A stretch of DNA of 8,591 bases from an uncultured Angelakisella sp. (GTDB taxonomy: Bacteria > Bacillota > Clostridia > Oscillospirales > Ruminococcaceae). Positions 1 to 6,140 of this stretch are shown in pieces (position 1 is the stretch's first letter; every line of letters begins with the position of its first letter). The position numbers were made by a program, and so were the translations under genes. Location: the NCBI GenBank assembly GCA_934524965.1, contig CAKSYU010000055.1:1-8591 (forward strand), written 5' to 3'. The notes below the pieces were generated by a model. It was not told where the DNA came from. It ran no database searches and saw nothing but the letters and a program-made list of their open reading frames with translations.

Positions 1-1136
1 ACCATGCGCTGAACCTCGGAGGTACCCTCGTAGATTTCAGTGATCTTGGCATCACGCATCATGCGCTCCACGGGGTAGTCACGGGTGTAGCCGTAACCGC
101 CGAAGAGCTGTACCGCGCGGCGGGTCACATCGCTGGCAGCCTCGGCAGCAAACAGCTTCGCCATGGCAGCGTCAACGCTGTACGGCTCGTGGGCGTTCTT
201 CTTGCAGGCAGCGGAGTAAACCAGATACTTGGCAGCTTCCATGCGGGTGTGCATATCGGCGATCTGAAACTGGGTGTTCTGGAACTGGGAGATGCGGCGA
301 CCGAACTGAACACGCTCGTGGGTGTACTTGATGACCTCTTCCACAGCGCCTTCGCCCAGACCCAGAGCCTGAGCGGCGATACCGATACGGCCGCCATCGA
401 GGGTAGCCATGGCGATATTAAAGCCCTTGCCCTTTTTGCCCAGCAGACGGTCGGCGGGAATACGGCAGTCCTCCATGATCAACTCACAGGTGGAGGAGCC
501 GCGGATTCCCATCTTCTTTTCGTGCTTACCGACGGAGAAGCCGGGATCGGTGCGCTCTACGATGAAAGCGGAGATCTCCTTGCGAGTCTTCTTGGGGTTC
601 TTCTTATCGGGAATGATGCCGGTAACGGCGATGATGATGAATACATTGGCAAAGCCGGCATTGGTAATGAAGATCTTGGAGCCGTTGAGCACCCAATGAT
701 CACCGTCCAGCACCGCGAAGGTCTGCTGACCCTGCGCGTCGGTGCCGGCACCCGGCTCGGTCAGACCGAAAGCACCGATCCACTCGCCGCTGCACAGCTT
801 GGGCAGGTAATACTTCTTCTGCTCCTCGGTGCCGTTCTCATAAATGGGAGCGCAGCACAGGGATGTGTGGGCGGAAAGGATAACGCCGGTGGTGCCGCAG
901 ACCTTGGAAAGCTCCTCGACAGCCATGACGTAGGAGAGGACATCGCCGCCGGCGCCGCCGTACTCCTTGGGGAAGTAAATGCCCATCATGCCCAGCTTCG
1001 CCATCTTCTTGACGGTCTCTTCGGGGAAGCGCTCCTCCTCATCGACCTCGGCAGCCAGGGGCTTTACTTCATTCTCGGCAAACTCACGGTACATCTTCTG
1101 TACCATGGCTTGCTCTTTGGTGAGTTTGAAATCCAT
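1..1136 (-). CDS. bcd: Butyryl-CoA dehydrogenase (acyl-CoA dehydrogenase), C-terminus cut by window edge
   Basis: FAD flavoprotein that reduces crotonyl-CoA to butyryl-CoA in the cytoplasm; in clostridia it normally works with the electron-transfer flavoprotein EtfAB, which can bifurcate electrons to ferredoxin. The protein starts MDFKLTKEQAMVQKMYREFA, and 378 complete codons are visible. It shows both family signatures: GLTEPGAGTDA in the middle domain and QLFGGYGYTRDYPVERMMRD near the C-terminus. The catalytic base should be Glu370 in IYEGTSE. Family members are about 380 residues, so only a few residues are missing. The start at 1136 is fixed by AAGGAGG seven bases upstream in a 19-base gap after hbd. 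As last visible gene of thl-crt-hbd-bcd it is very likely the butyrate enzyme rather than a fatty-acid degradation paralogue. etfB and etfA probably follow outside the window (inference). Confidence 0.95.
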   Translation of the reverse strand, partial: MDFKLTKEQAMVQKMYREFAENEVKPLAAEVDEEERFPEETVKKMAKLGMMGIYFPKEYGGAGGDVLSYVMAVEELSKVCGTTGVILSAHTSLCCAPIYENGTEEQKKYYLPKLCSGEWIGAFGLTEPGAGTDAQGQQTFAVLDGDHWVLNGSKIFITNAGFANVFIIIAVTGIIPDKKNPKKTRKEISAFIVERTDPGFSVGKHEKKMGIRGSSTCELIMEDCRIPADRLLGKKGKGFNIAMATLDGGRIGIAAQALGLGEGAVEEVIKYTHERVQFGRRISQFQNTQFQIADMHTRMEAAKYLVYSAACKKNAHEPYSVDAAMAKLFAAEAASDVTRRAVQLFGGYGYTRDYPVERMMRDAKITEIYEGTSEVQRM

Positions 1137-1155
1137 AACAGATCCTCCTTATCGC

Positions 1156-1995
1156 TTACTTTCTGTAATCGTAGAAACCAACGCCGGTCTTTCTGCCCAG
1201 CTTGCCGCCACGAACCATCTTGCGCAGCAGGGGGTGAGGACGATACTTGTCGTCACCGGTCTCAGCCTGCAGAACCTCCATAATGGCAAGGCAGACGTCC
1301 AGACCGATAAGGTCGCCCAGAGCGAGAGGACCCATGGGGTGGTTGGCACCCAGCATCATAGCGTTATCGATGCCCTCAACAGAGGCAACGCCCTCAGCAT
1401 AAATGCCGACAGCTTCATTGATCATAGGAATGAGGATACGGTTGACGACGAAGCCAGCGGCTTCCTCCACCTGAACAGGGGTCTTGCCGATGTCCTCGGA
1501 GATCTTCTTGATGGTCTCGACCATCTCGGCGGGGGTGTTCAGACCGGCGATGACTTCGACCAGCTTCATAACGGGAGCGGGATTGAAGAAGTGCATACCG
1601 ATGATGGGACGGTCGAGTTTCGCGCCGATCTCGGTGATAGAAAGGGAAGAAGTGTTGGTGGCAAACATGCACTCGGGCTTGCAGATCTCGGAAAGCTCCT
1701 TGAAGGTCTGCTTCTTGATCTCCATGTTTTCGATAGCAGCCTCGATGACAAGGTCACAGTCCTTGCAGATCTCCTTGGTGCCGGTGGTGATCTTGGCAAG
1801 AATAGCGTCGGCAGCAGCCTGCTCCATCTTGCCCTTGGCAACACGACCGTTCAGACCCTTGGCGATCTTGTTCTTGCCATTAGCGGCAAACTCTTCGTTG
1901 ATGTCGCACAGGAAAACCTCGTAGCCATTGGACTGAGCAAACGCCTGAGCAATGCCGGAACCCATGGTGCCGGCGCCGATGATACCAACTTTCAT
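1156..1995 (-). CDS. hbd: 3-hydroxybutyryl-CoA dehydrogenase
   Basis: Cytoplasmic NAD(P)H-dependent enzyme reducing acetoacetyl-CoA to 3-hydroxybutyryl-CoA, the second step from acetyl-CoA to butyryl-CoA. It has 279 residues, close to the 282 of well-known clostridial Hbd. The N-terminal Rossmann fold carries the dinucleotide motif GAGTMG (residues 7-12). Catalytic residues expected from the family are present: Ser116 in NTSSLS, His135 in GMHFFNPAP and Asn185 in [10 protein letters not shown]. The C-terminal domain has the usual [19 protein letters not shown] stretch and ends [19 protein letters not shown] eight bases upstream supports the start. It lies 33 bases after crt and 19 bases before bcd, so co-transcription is likely. 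Asp31 after the first beta-alpha-beta unit suggests NADH preference (inference). Confidence 0.97.
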   Translation of the reverse strand: MKVGIIGAGTMGSGIAQAFAQSNGYEVFLCDINEEFAANGKNKIAKGLNGRVAKGKMEQAAADAILAKITTGTKEICKDCDLVIEAAIENMEIKKQTFKELSEICKPECMFATNTSSLSITEIGAKLDRPIIGMHFFNPAPVMKLVEVIAGLNTPAEMVETIKKISEDIGKTPVQVEEAAGFVVNRILIPMINEAVGIYAEGVASVEGIDNAMMLGANHPMGPLALGDLIGLDVCLAIMEVLQAETGDDKYRPHPLLRKMVRGGKLGRKTGVGFYDYRK

Positions 1996-2028
1996 TTGGG
2001 TGTACCTCCGTATGTAATAGTTTTTAAT

Positions 2029-2805
2029 TTATTTATTCAGGAACGCTTCGACCTTGCGCTTTTCCAGGAAGGCGGACATGCCCTCTTTCTGGTCGTGGGT
2101 CTCAAAGCAGTCGCCGAACAGCTTTTCTTCGATAACGATCGCCTGATCCATATCGACCTGCAGCCCCTCATTGATGGCACGCTTGCAGTTGCGTACCGCG
2201 ATGGGCGCGTTTCGGGCGATGGTGGAGGCGAGCTTCTTGGCGGCGGGCATCAGCTCCTCGGCGGGGTAAACATTGTTTACCAGACCGATGCGATAGGCTT
2301 CCTCTGCCTTGATGTTGCGGGCGCCGTAGATCATTTCCTTTGCCTTGCCGGTGCCGACAAGGCGCGCCAGACGCTGGGTGCCGCCAAAGCCGGGGGTGAT
2401 GCCCAGACCGACCTCGGGCTGACCGAATACGGCATTTTCGCTGCAGATACGGATATCGCAGCTCATGCTGATCTCACAGCCGCCGCCCAGCGCGAAGCCG
2501 TTGACAGCCGCGATAACGGGAATGGGGAAGGTCTCCAGCTTGCGGAACACATCGTTGCCCTTTTTGCCAAAGGCTTCGCCCTCGGCTTTGGTCAGGGTGC
2601 TCATCTCGCCGATATCCGCGCCGGCAACAAAGCTCTTTTCGCCCGCGCCGGTCAGAATGAGGCAGCGTACAGTCTCCTGATCGACCGCGTCGAGGGTCTT
2701 ATCCAGCTCCTCCAGCACGGTGCTGTTCAGGGCGTTCAGCGCCTTGGGACGGTTGATGGTGATAATACCGATCTGACCCTCCACCTCATAGGTGATAAAC
2801 TCCAT
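2029..2805 (-). CDS. crt: 3-hydroxybutyryl-CoA dehydratase (crotonase)
   Basis: Crotonase-superfamily enzyme that dehydrates 3-hydroxybutyryl-CoA to crotonyl-CoA in the cytoplasm. It has 258 residues, near the usual 260. Diagnostic parts are the oxyanion-hole segments SFVAGADIGEM (about residues 58-68) and GFALGGGCE (103-111), with the two catalytic glutamates of true hydratases in place: Glu111 in GGGCE and Glu131 in GQPEVGLG. Keeping both glutamates separates it from isomerase or decarboxylase relatives. The stretch GFGGTQRLARLVG and the C-terminal ending FLEKRKVEAFLNK are also typical. AAGGAG lies 11 bases upstream of the ATG, slightly farther than for its neighbours. It sits between thl (78-base gap containing a large palindrome) and hbd (33-base gap). 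Confidence 0.96.
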   Translation of the reverse strand: MEFITYEVEGQIGIITINRPKALNALNSTVLEELDKTLDAVDQETVRCLILTGAGEKSFVAGADIGEMSTLTKAEGEAFGKKGNDVFRKLETFPIPVIAAVNGFALGGGCEISMSCDIRICSENAVFGQPEVGLGITPGFGGTQRLARLVGTGKAKEMIYGARNIKAEEAYRIGLVNNVYPAEELMPAAKKLASTIARNAPIAVRNCKRAINEGLQVDMDQAIVIEEKLFGDCFETHDQKEGMSAFLEKRKVEAFLNK

Positions 2806-2837
2806 GGAATGTCACTCTCCTTGACTTATTTTGCATA

Positions 2838-2865
2838 GCACCGGAGAGCCGCGGCTCTCCGGTGC
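2838..2865. repeat. Perfect 28-base palindrome between thl and crt
   Basis: The two arms GCACCGGAGAGCCG and CGGCTCTCCGGTGC are exact reverse complements with no spacer, so the transcript can fold into a 12-13 bp GC-rich hairpin with a tetraloop. It begins 18 bases after the thl stop codon. On the minus strand it is followed by TATGCAAAATAAG, not a run of U, so it is a poor intrinsic terminator. More likely roles are an RNA processing or stability element, partial attenuation between thl and crt, or a dispersed palindromic unit. The structure is seen; the role is inference. Confidence 0.8.
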
Positions 2866-2883
2866 GTGGGTTTGCGTAAGGGA

Positions 2884-4062
2884 TCAGTCACGCTTTACAA
2901 CAGTGGCGCAGCCCATGCCGCCGCCGATGCACAGGGTGGCAAGACCGGTCTTGGCGTCACGGCGCTGCATCTCGTGCAGCAGGGTAACGAGGATACGGCA
3001 GCCGGAAGCGCCGACGGGGTGACCCAGCGCGATGGCACCGCCGTTGACATTCAGCTTATCCATCTCAAAGCCCAGATCATGACCGACAGCCAGAGACTGA
3101 GCGGCAAATGCTTCATTGGCTTCGATGAGATCCATATCGGAAACTTTCATATCCAGCTTCTTCATCAGCTTGTTGACAGCAGCAACGGGACCTACGCCCA
3201 TGATGGAGGGATCTACGCCGCCCAGAGCGCCGCCGACCCAGGTAGCCATCGGCTTAACGCCCAGCTCCTTGGCTTTCTCTTCGCTCATGACCACGATGGC
3301 GGCAGCGCCGTCATTGATGCCGGAAGCGTTGCCGGCGGTTACGATACCGTCCTTCTTAAAGGCGGGCTTCAGGCGGGCAAGCGTTTCGACAGTGGTGCCG
3401 GGACGGGGACCCTCATCGGTGTCAACGATCACAGAGCCCTTCTTGCCCTTGACCTCTACGGGAACGATCTCCTCCTTGAACTTGCCCTCTGCCATCGCCT
3501 TTTCGCACTTCTGCTGGCTGTTCGCGGAGAACTCATCGAGCATCTCACGGGTCAGGTGCCACTGCTCGGCAACATTTTCGGCAGTGATGCCCATGTGATA
3601 GTTATTGAACGCGTCCCACAGGGCGTCGTTTACCATGGTATCCACCAGGGTAGCGTTGCCCATGCGGTAGCCGTAACGACCCTTCATCATGGCGTAGGGA
3701 GCCAGAGACATGCTCTCCATACCGCCGGCGACAACGATATCGGCATCGCCCGCTTCAATCATCTGGGCAGCCATGTTGACGCAGTTCAAACCGGAGCCGC
3801 AGACTACATTGACGGTAACGGCGGGGGTGGTCACAGGCAGACCGGCTTTAAGAGAAGCCTGACGGGCGACATTCTGACCCAGACCAGCCTGGATAACGCA
3901 GCCCATGTAAACATGGTCGACCTGCTCGGCAGGAACGCCGGCACGGTTCAGGGCTTCCTTGATGACGACGGAGCCGAGCTCGGCGGCGGGAACGGTGCTG
4001 AGAGCGCCGCCCATAGTGCCGATAGCGGTACGGCAGGCGCCTGCCAATACGATTTTCTTCAT
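2884..4062 (-). CDS. thl: Acetyl-CoA C-acetyltransferase (thiolase)
   Basis: Biosynthetic thiolase condensing two acetyl-CoA to acetoacetyl-CoA, the entry step to butyrate. It has 392 residues, the usual family length, starting [19 protein letters not shown]. The catalytic set is complete: nucleophile Cys88 in VVCGSGLNC, His348 in [14 protein letters not shown] and Cys378 in CIGGGMGCA. An upstream in-frame ATG at 4122 would add 20 residues unlike any thiolase N-terminus; the ATG at 4062 is chosen because AAGGAGG lies eight bases before it. The 90 bases between coaD and thl are AT-rich and hold a weak 5-bp stem (4116-4132) without a U tract. They also hold a TACAAT (4093-4098) that could be a -10 box but lacks a recognisable -35, so thl may be read partly from the coaD promoter. 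The Cys88/Cys378 pair matches the positions of the disulfide redox switch described for Clostridium acetobutylicum thiolase. Confidence 0.97.
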   Translation of the reverse strand: MKKIVLAGACRTAIGTMGGALSTVPAAELGSVVIKEALNRAGVPAEQVDHVYMGCVIQAGLGQNVARQASLKAGLPVTTPAVTVNVVCGSGLNCVNMAAQMIEAGDADIVVAGGMESMSLAPYAMMKGRYGYRMGNATLVDTMVNDALWDAFNNYHMGITAENVAEQWHLTREMLDEFSANSQQKCEKAMAEGKFKEEIVPVEVKGKKGSVIVDTDEGPRPGTTVETLARLKPAFKKDGIVTAGNASGINDGAAAIVVMSEEKAKELGVKPMATWVGGALGGVDPSIMGVGPVAAVNKLMKKLDMKVSDMDLIEANEAFAAQSLAVGHDLGFEMDKLNVNGGAIALGHPVGASGCRILVTLLHEMQRRDAKTGLATLCIGGGMGCATVVKRD

Positions 4063-4152
4063 AGTAGTTGCCTCCTTGAATAAAATAAATGAATTGTAAA
4101 CTTGGTTTATTTTCTCAGCCATATAGCGGCTGGAACAATCTTGAACGGAGTT

Positions 4153-4638
4153 TTACTCCCGACCCAGCTTTTCCTTCAGCCGCGCGGCAACGCACGGGTG
4201 AACGAACTTGGAGATATCGGTGTTGTCGTAGTGGGCTACCTCTTTTACAATGGTGCTGCTGAGGTAGGCGTAGCGCAGACTGGTGGTAAAGAACATGGTA
4301 TCAATGGTGGGATCAAGGATCCGGTTGGTCTGCGCCATCTGCATCTCGTGCTCAAAATCGGTGACGGCGCGCAGCCCGCGGATAATGACCTGTGCGTTAT
4401 TCGCTCTTGCGAAATCCACCGTGCGTCCGTCAAAGGTCTTTACGGTGACATTTTTGCAGTCTTTTACGCTTTCCTGCAGCATCTCCACCCGTTCTTCGAC
4501 GGTGAACAGCGGGTTCTTATCGCGGTTGATAAGCACGCCGATGACCAGCTCATCGACCACGCGGGAGGCGCGGCGGATAATGTCCATGTGACCCAGCGTA
4601 ACGGGGTCAAAACTTCCGGGATAAACAGCCCTTGTCAT
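4153..4638 (-). CDS. coaD: Phosphopantetheine adenylyltransferase
   Basis: Transfers AMP from ATP to 4'-phosphopantetheine to give dephospho-CoA, the penultimate step of CoA synthesis; a soluble hexamer in characterised members. It has 161 residues, as usual. It shows the nucleotidyltransferase start [18 protein letters not shown] with the T/HxGH motif (Thr14, His17), Lys41 in the INRDKNP loop, the substrate-binding [14 protein letters not shown] (Arg88, Arg90) and [10 protein letters not shown] (126-135). The start is supported by GAAAGGA a few bases upstream. It is the first gene after a near-consensus promoter and stands directly before the butyryl-CoA genes on the same strand. In many Firmicutes coaD instead follows rsmD; here its neighbour on the upstream side is an intergenic region, not rsmD. 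Confidence 0.97.
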   Translation of the reverse strand: MTRAVYPGSFDPVTLGHMDIIRRASRVVDELVIGVLINRDKNPLFTVEERVEMLQESVKDCKNVTVKTFDGRTVDFARANNAQVIIRGLRAVTDFEHEMQMAQTNRILDPTIDTMFFTTSLRYAYLSSTIVKEVAHYDNTDISKFVHPCVAARLKEKLGRE

Positions 4639-4651
4639 ATGGTATCCTTTC

Positions 4652-4664
4652 GCCGTAAAACGGC
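4652..4664 (-). promoter_or_regulatory. Small hairpin in the coaD leader
   Basis: On the coaD transcript GCCGT-TTT-ACGGC forms a 5-bp stem with a 3-base loop that ends immediately before the GAAAGGA ribosome binding site. It could tune access to that site, but the stem is short. On the plus strand the same hairpin is followed by TTTCTTTT, which looks terminator-like, yet no plus-strand gene precedes it. Role unknown. Confidence 0.35.
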
Positions 4665-4701
4665 TTTCTTTTAATATTTATCCATACTAAAAAACACTTT
4701 C

Positions 4702-4730
4702 AGTATAACTGCAAAAAGGGTGTGTGTCAA
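4702..4730 (-). promoter_or_regulatory. Sigma-A promoter for coaD (and probably the butyrate genes)
   Basis: Reading the minus strand, TTGACA (4730-4725), a 17-base spacer and TATACT (4707-4702) give a near-consensus housekeeping promoter pointing at coaD. Transcription should begin near 4695, leaving a leader of about 57 bases. A second TTGACA lies 11 bases farther upstream (4741-4736), one helical turn away, but has no good -10 at the right distance; it is better explained as part of the adjacent inverted repeat. Confidence 0.8.
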
Positions 4731-4732
4731 AC

Positions 4733-4754
4733 ATTTGTCAAAAAATTGACAAAT
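4733..4754. promoter_or_regulatory. Rex-like operator, perfect inverted repeat
   Basis: ATTTGTCAA-N4-TTGACAAAT is a perfect 9-base inverted repeat around AAAA. Its core, TTGTCAA-N4-TTGACAA (4735-4752), differs from the clostridial Rex consensus TTGTTAA-N4-TTAACAA and the Bacillus form TTGTGAA-N4-TTCACAA only at one symmetric position per arm. Rex is a repressor that senses NADH/NAD+ and is known to control butyrate genes in clostridia. The site starts 3 bases upstream of the coaD -35 box. The symmetry is seen; the Rex assignment is inference, and another dimeric repressor is possible. Confidence 0.55.
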
Positions 4755-4773
4755 CGGAAATTGTAAATATAAG
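4746..4773 (+). promoter_or_regulatory. Candidate divergent plus-strand promoter inside the operator
   Basis: TTGACA (4746-4751), a 16-base spacer and TATAAG (4768-4773) read rightward. The -35 is the right arm of the inverted repeat, so a protein bound there would block it. No open reading frame follows within a sensible distance; the next gene has its own promoter. The -35 may therefore be a by-product of the operator sequence. Confidence 0.3.
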
Positions 4774-5093
4774 GCAATTAGAAGTGCCGAAAAAGTGAAC
4801 AGAAAATGACGAATTGGAATTTAACAACAAATTGAACCTAAAATAATGAATAAATCCATTATCGATTTGTTATATAGCACCAACACCTAAATCGCGGCGT
4901 TAAAATTCCGCCTATTTTTTGGTGGCAAAATCCACAAAAAGCAAGATTAAACTTTGGCGGGGCAATTTGCAAGGGAGGGGGCTGTTTATAGTCTTTCCAT
5001 AATACAAGCGCTATAAATGCGCAGAATTTAATAGGATATTAGGCATATCGAATTTGAAAAATTGTTCTTTCTCCATAAACCGGCGGGGTGGGT
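4755..5093. other. AT-rich intergenic region, no gene seen
   Basis: About 340 bases, clearly more AT-rich than the coding DNA on both sides, with no convincing reading frame or ribosome binding site on either strand. Visible small structures are GGCA-N8-TGCC (4773-4788), ATAATG-N8-CATTAT (4843-4862), a weak GC stem followed by TATTTTTT (4894-4920) that resembles a plus-strand terminator, and GTGG-N6-CCAC flanked by T5 and A5 (4916-4940). Together with the plus-strand promoter candidate these could bound a small RNA, but each stem is weak. No tRNA, riboswitch or origin motif was recognised. Confidence 0.6.
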
Positions 5094-5122
5094 TTGCCAA
5101 CGGCATTTGCTTGTGATACAAT
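5094..5122 (+). promoter_or_regulatory. Promoter of the Nudix-DUF523 operon
   Basis: TTGCCA (5094-5099), a 17-base spacer and TACAAT (5117-5122), preceded by TGA that gives an extended -10 (TGN). Each hexamer matches consensus at five of six positions. The expected start near 5129 lies downstream of the in-frame ATG at 5088, which rules that ATG out as the Nudix start and supports 5163. Confidence 0.75.
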
Positions 5123-5162
5123 GACAATGAAAGCGGAGATAAGAGGGGAGAGGAGTGACGTT

Positions 5163-5636
5163 ATGATCCTTTCAACACTGTGCTACATCGAAAAGGACGG
5201 CTGCTGGCTGATGCTGCACCGCGTAAAAAAGAAGAATGACATTAACCATGATAAGTGGATCGGCGTGGGCGGCAAGTTTGAGGAGGGTGAAAGCCCCGAG
5301 GACTGCCTGCTGCGGGAGGTGCGGGAGGAAACGGGGCTGACCCTGACCGAGTACCGCTTCCGCGGGCTGGTGACCTTCGTTTCCGATGAAGCGCCCACCG
5401 AGTATATGCACCTGTTTACCGCGACCGGCTATACCGGCACCCTGCGGGACTGTGATGAAGGCACGCTGGAGTGGGTGCCCATCGGGCGCGTGAACAGCCT
5501 GCCGCTGTGGCAGGGGGACCGGCTGTTCCTTTCGCTGCTGCGGGGGGAGGAGCGGTTTTTCTCGCTAAAGCTGCGGTACGAGGGCGAGCGGCTGGCGGAG
5601 GCAGCACGGGACGGTGTGCCGCTCCCGCTGGAATAA
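5163..5636 (+). CDS. Nudix hydrolase, MutT/MutX-like (probable 8-oxo-dGTP diphosphatase)
   Basis: Pyrophosphohydrolase expected to cleave a nucleoside triphosphate such as 8-oxo-dGTP to the monophosphate, keeping oxidised nucleotides out of DNA. The Nudix box is complete: G37-x5-E43-x7-R51-E52-V53-x-E55-E56-T57-G58-L59, with the metal-binding glutamates in REVREE. The preceding KKNDINHDKWIGVGGK is typical of the Gram-positive MutX/YvcI-like group. It has 157 residues, the normal size. The start at 5163 is chosen over 5088 because AGGAG lies seven bases before it and the promoter's expected start point lies between the two ATGs. The stop codon TAA overlaps the ribosome binding site of the next gene, so the pair is an operon. 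Substrate is inferred from the subgroup; other nucleotides cannot be excluded. Confidence 0.88.
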   Translation: MILSTLCYIEKDGCWLMLHRVKKKNDINHDKWIGVGGKFEEGESPEDCLLREVREETGLTLTEYRFRGLVTFVSDEAPTEYMHLFTATGYTGTLRDCDEGTLEWVPIGRVNSLPLWQGDRLFLSLLRGEERFFSLKLRYEGERLAEAARDGVPLPLE

Positions 5637-5648
5637 GGAGGACGAAGC

Positions 5649-6077
5649 ATGAAGCTATTGGTAAGCGCCTGCCTGCTGGGGGTGCCCTGCCGCTATGACG
5701 GCAAAGCAAAAACGCACGATGGGGTACTATCTCTGTTGGGACGGCATACTCTTATTCCGTTCTGTCCGGAGATCTACGGCGGGCTGCCGACCCCGCGCCC
5801 TGCCTCCGAGCGGCTGGGGGAGCGGGTCGTGGCTAAGACGGGGAGCGATGTGACGGAGCAGTTCCGGCGCGGTGCCGGGGAAGCGCTGCGGCTATGCCGG
5901 CTGTACGGCTGCGAAGCCGCCCTGCTGAAGGAACGCAGCCCCAGCTGCGGGCACGGCGTCATTCACAACGGGCTGTTCGATGGCGGTTTGGTGGAGGGCG
6001 ATGGCGTAACGGCGGCGCTGCTGCTACAAAACGGCATTGCCGTGTACGGCGAAAGCGAGTGGGAGCGGCTGCTGTGA
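5649..6077 (+). CDS. DUF523 family protein, TudS-like (possible thiouracil desulfurase)
   Basis: A 142-residue single-domain protein with DUF523 hallmarks: VSACLLGVPCRYDGK at the N-terminus, FCPEIYGGLPTPR (38-50) and LKERSPSCGHG (93-103). The DUF523 member TudS binds a [4Fe-4S] cluster through three conserved cysteines and removes sulfur from 2-thiouracil. Cys8, Cys39 and Cys100 here sit in the most conserved motifs and are the likely cluster ligands; Cys14, Cys83 and Cys88 are additional. TAAGGAGG seven bases upstream fixes the start, and the gap to the Nudix gene is 12 bases. Paired with a nucleotide-cleaning enzyme, a role in removing modified or thiolated bases is plausible. Family membership is firm; enzymatic activity in this protein is inference. 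Confidence 0.85.
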   Translation: MKLLVSACLLGVPCRYDGKAKTHDGVLSLLGRHTLIPFCPEIYGGLPTPRPASERLGERVVAKTGSDVTEQFRRGAGEALRLCRLYGCEAALLKERSPSCGHGVIHNGLFDGGLVEGDGVTAALLLQNGIAVYGESEWERLL

Positions 6078-6091
6078 TTTTGGAGAGTGAT

Positions 6092-6131
6092 AAAGCCGGG
6101 CTTGTCAAAGGAGACAGGCTCGGCTTTTTTT
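6092..6131 (+). terminator. Intrinsic terminator of the Nudix-DUF523 operon
   Basis: A 15-bp stem (6092-6106 with 6113-6127) closed by the loop AAAGGA and followed by seven T. Two of the pairs are G-U wobbles only when read on the plus strand; on the minus strand they would be C-A mismatches. This shows that the terminator is built for plus-strand transcription. It begins 14 bases after the DUF523 stop and also separates the convergent HAD gene, for which it would be a weaker terminator. Confidence 0.93.
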
Positions 6132-6140
6132 ATATCTATT

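Noticed and set aside
979..2838. Plus-strand open frame of 619 codons opposite hbd and crt, and similar long frames opposite bcd (189-1283) and thl (2866-4083)
   Set aside because: They are antisense shadows of strongly recognised genes, lack ribosome binding sites, cross gene boundaries, and their translations have no recognisable motifs. GC-rich third positions on the minus strand explain the missing stops.
4063..4122. Alternative thiolase start at 4122
   Set aside because: It would place the AAGGAGG motif inside the coding region and add residues not found in thiolases; MKKIVLAG at 4062 is the standard start.
4147..4159. GGAGT-TTT-ACTCC stem over the coaD stop codon as a terminator
   Set aside because: Only five base pairs and no following U tract on the minus strand; it also overlaps the coding end of coaD.
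5088..5162. Upstream ATG adding 25 residues to the Nudix protein
   Set aside because: It lies upstream of the predicted transcription start (near 5129) and has no ribosome binding site; the ATG at 5163 has AGGAG at good spacing and gives a normal family N-terminus.
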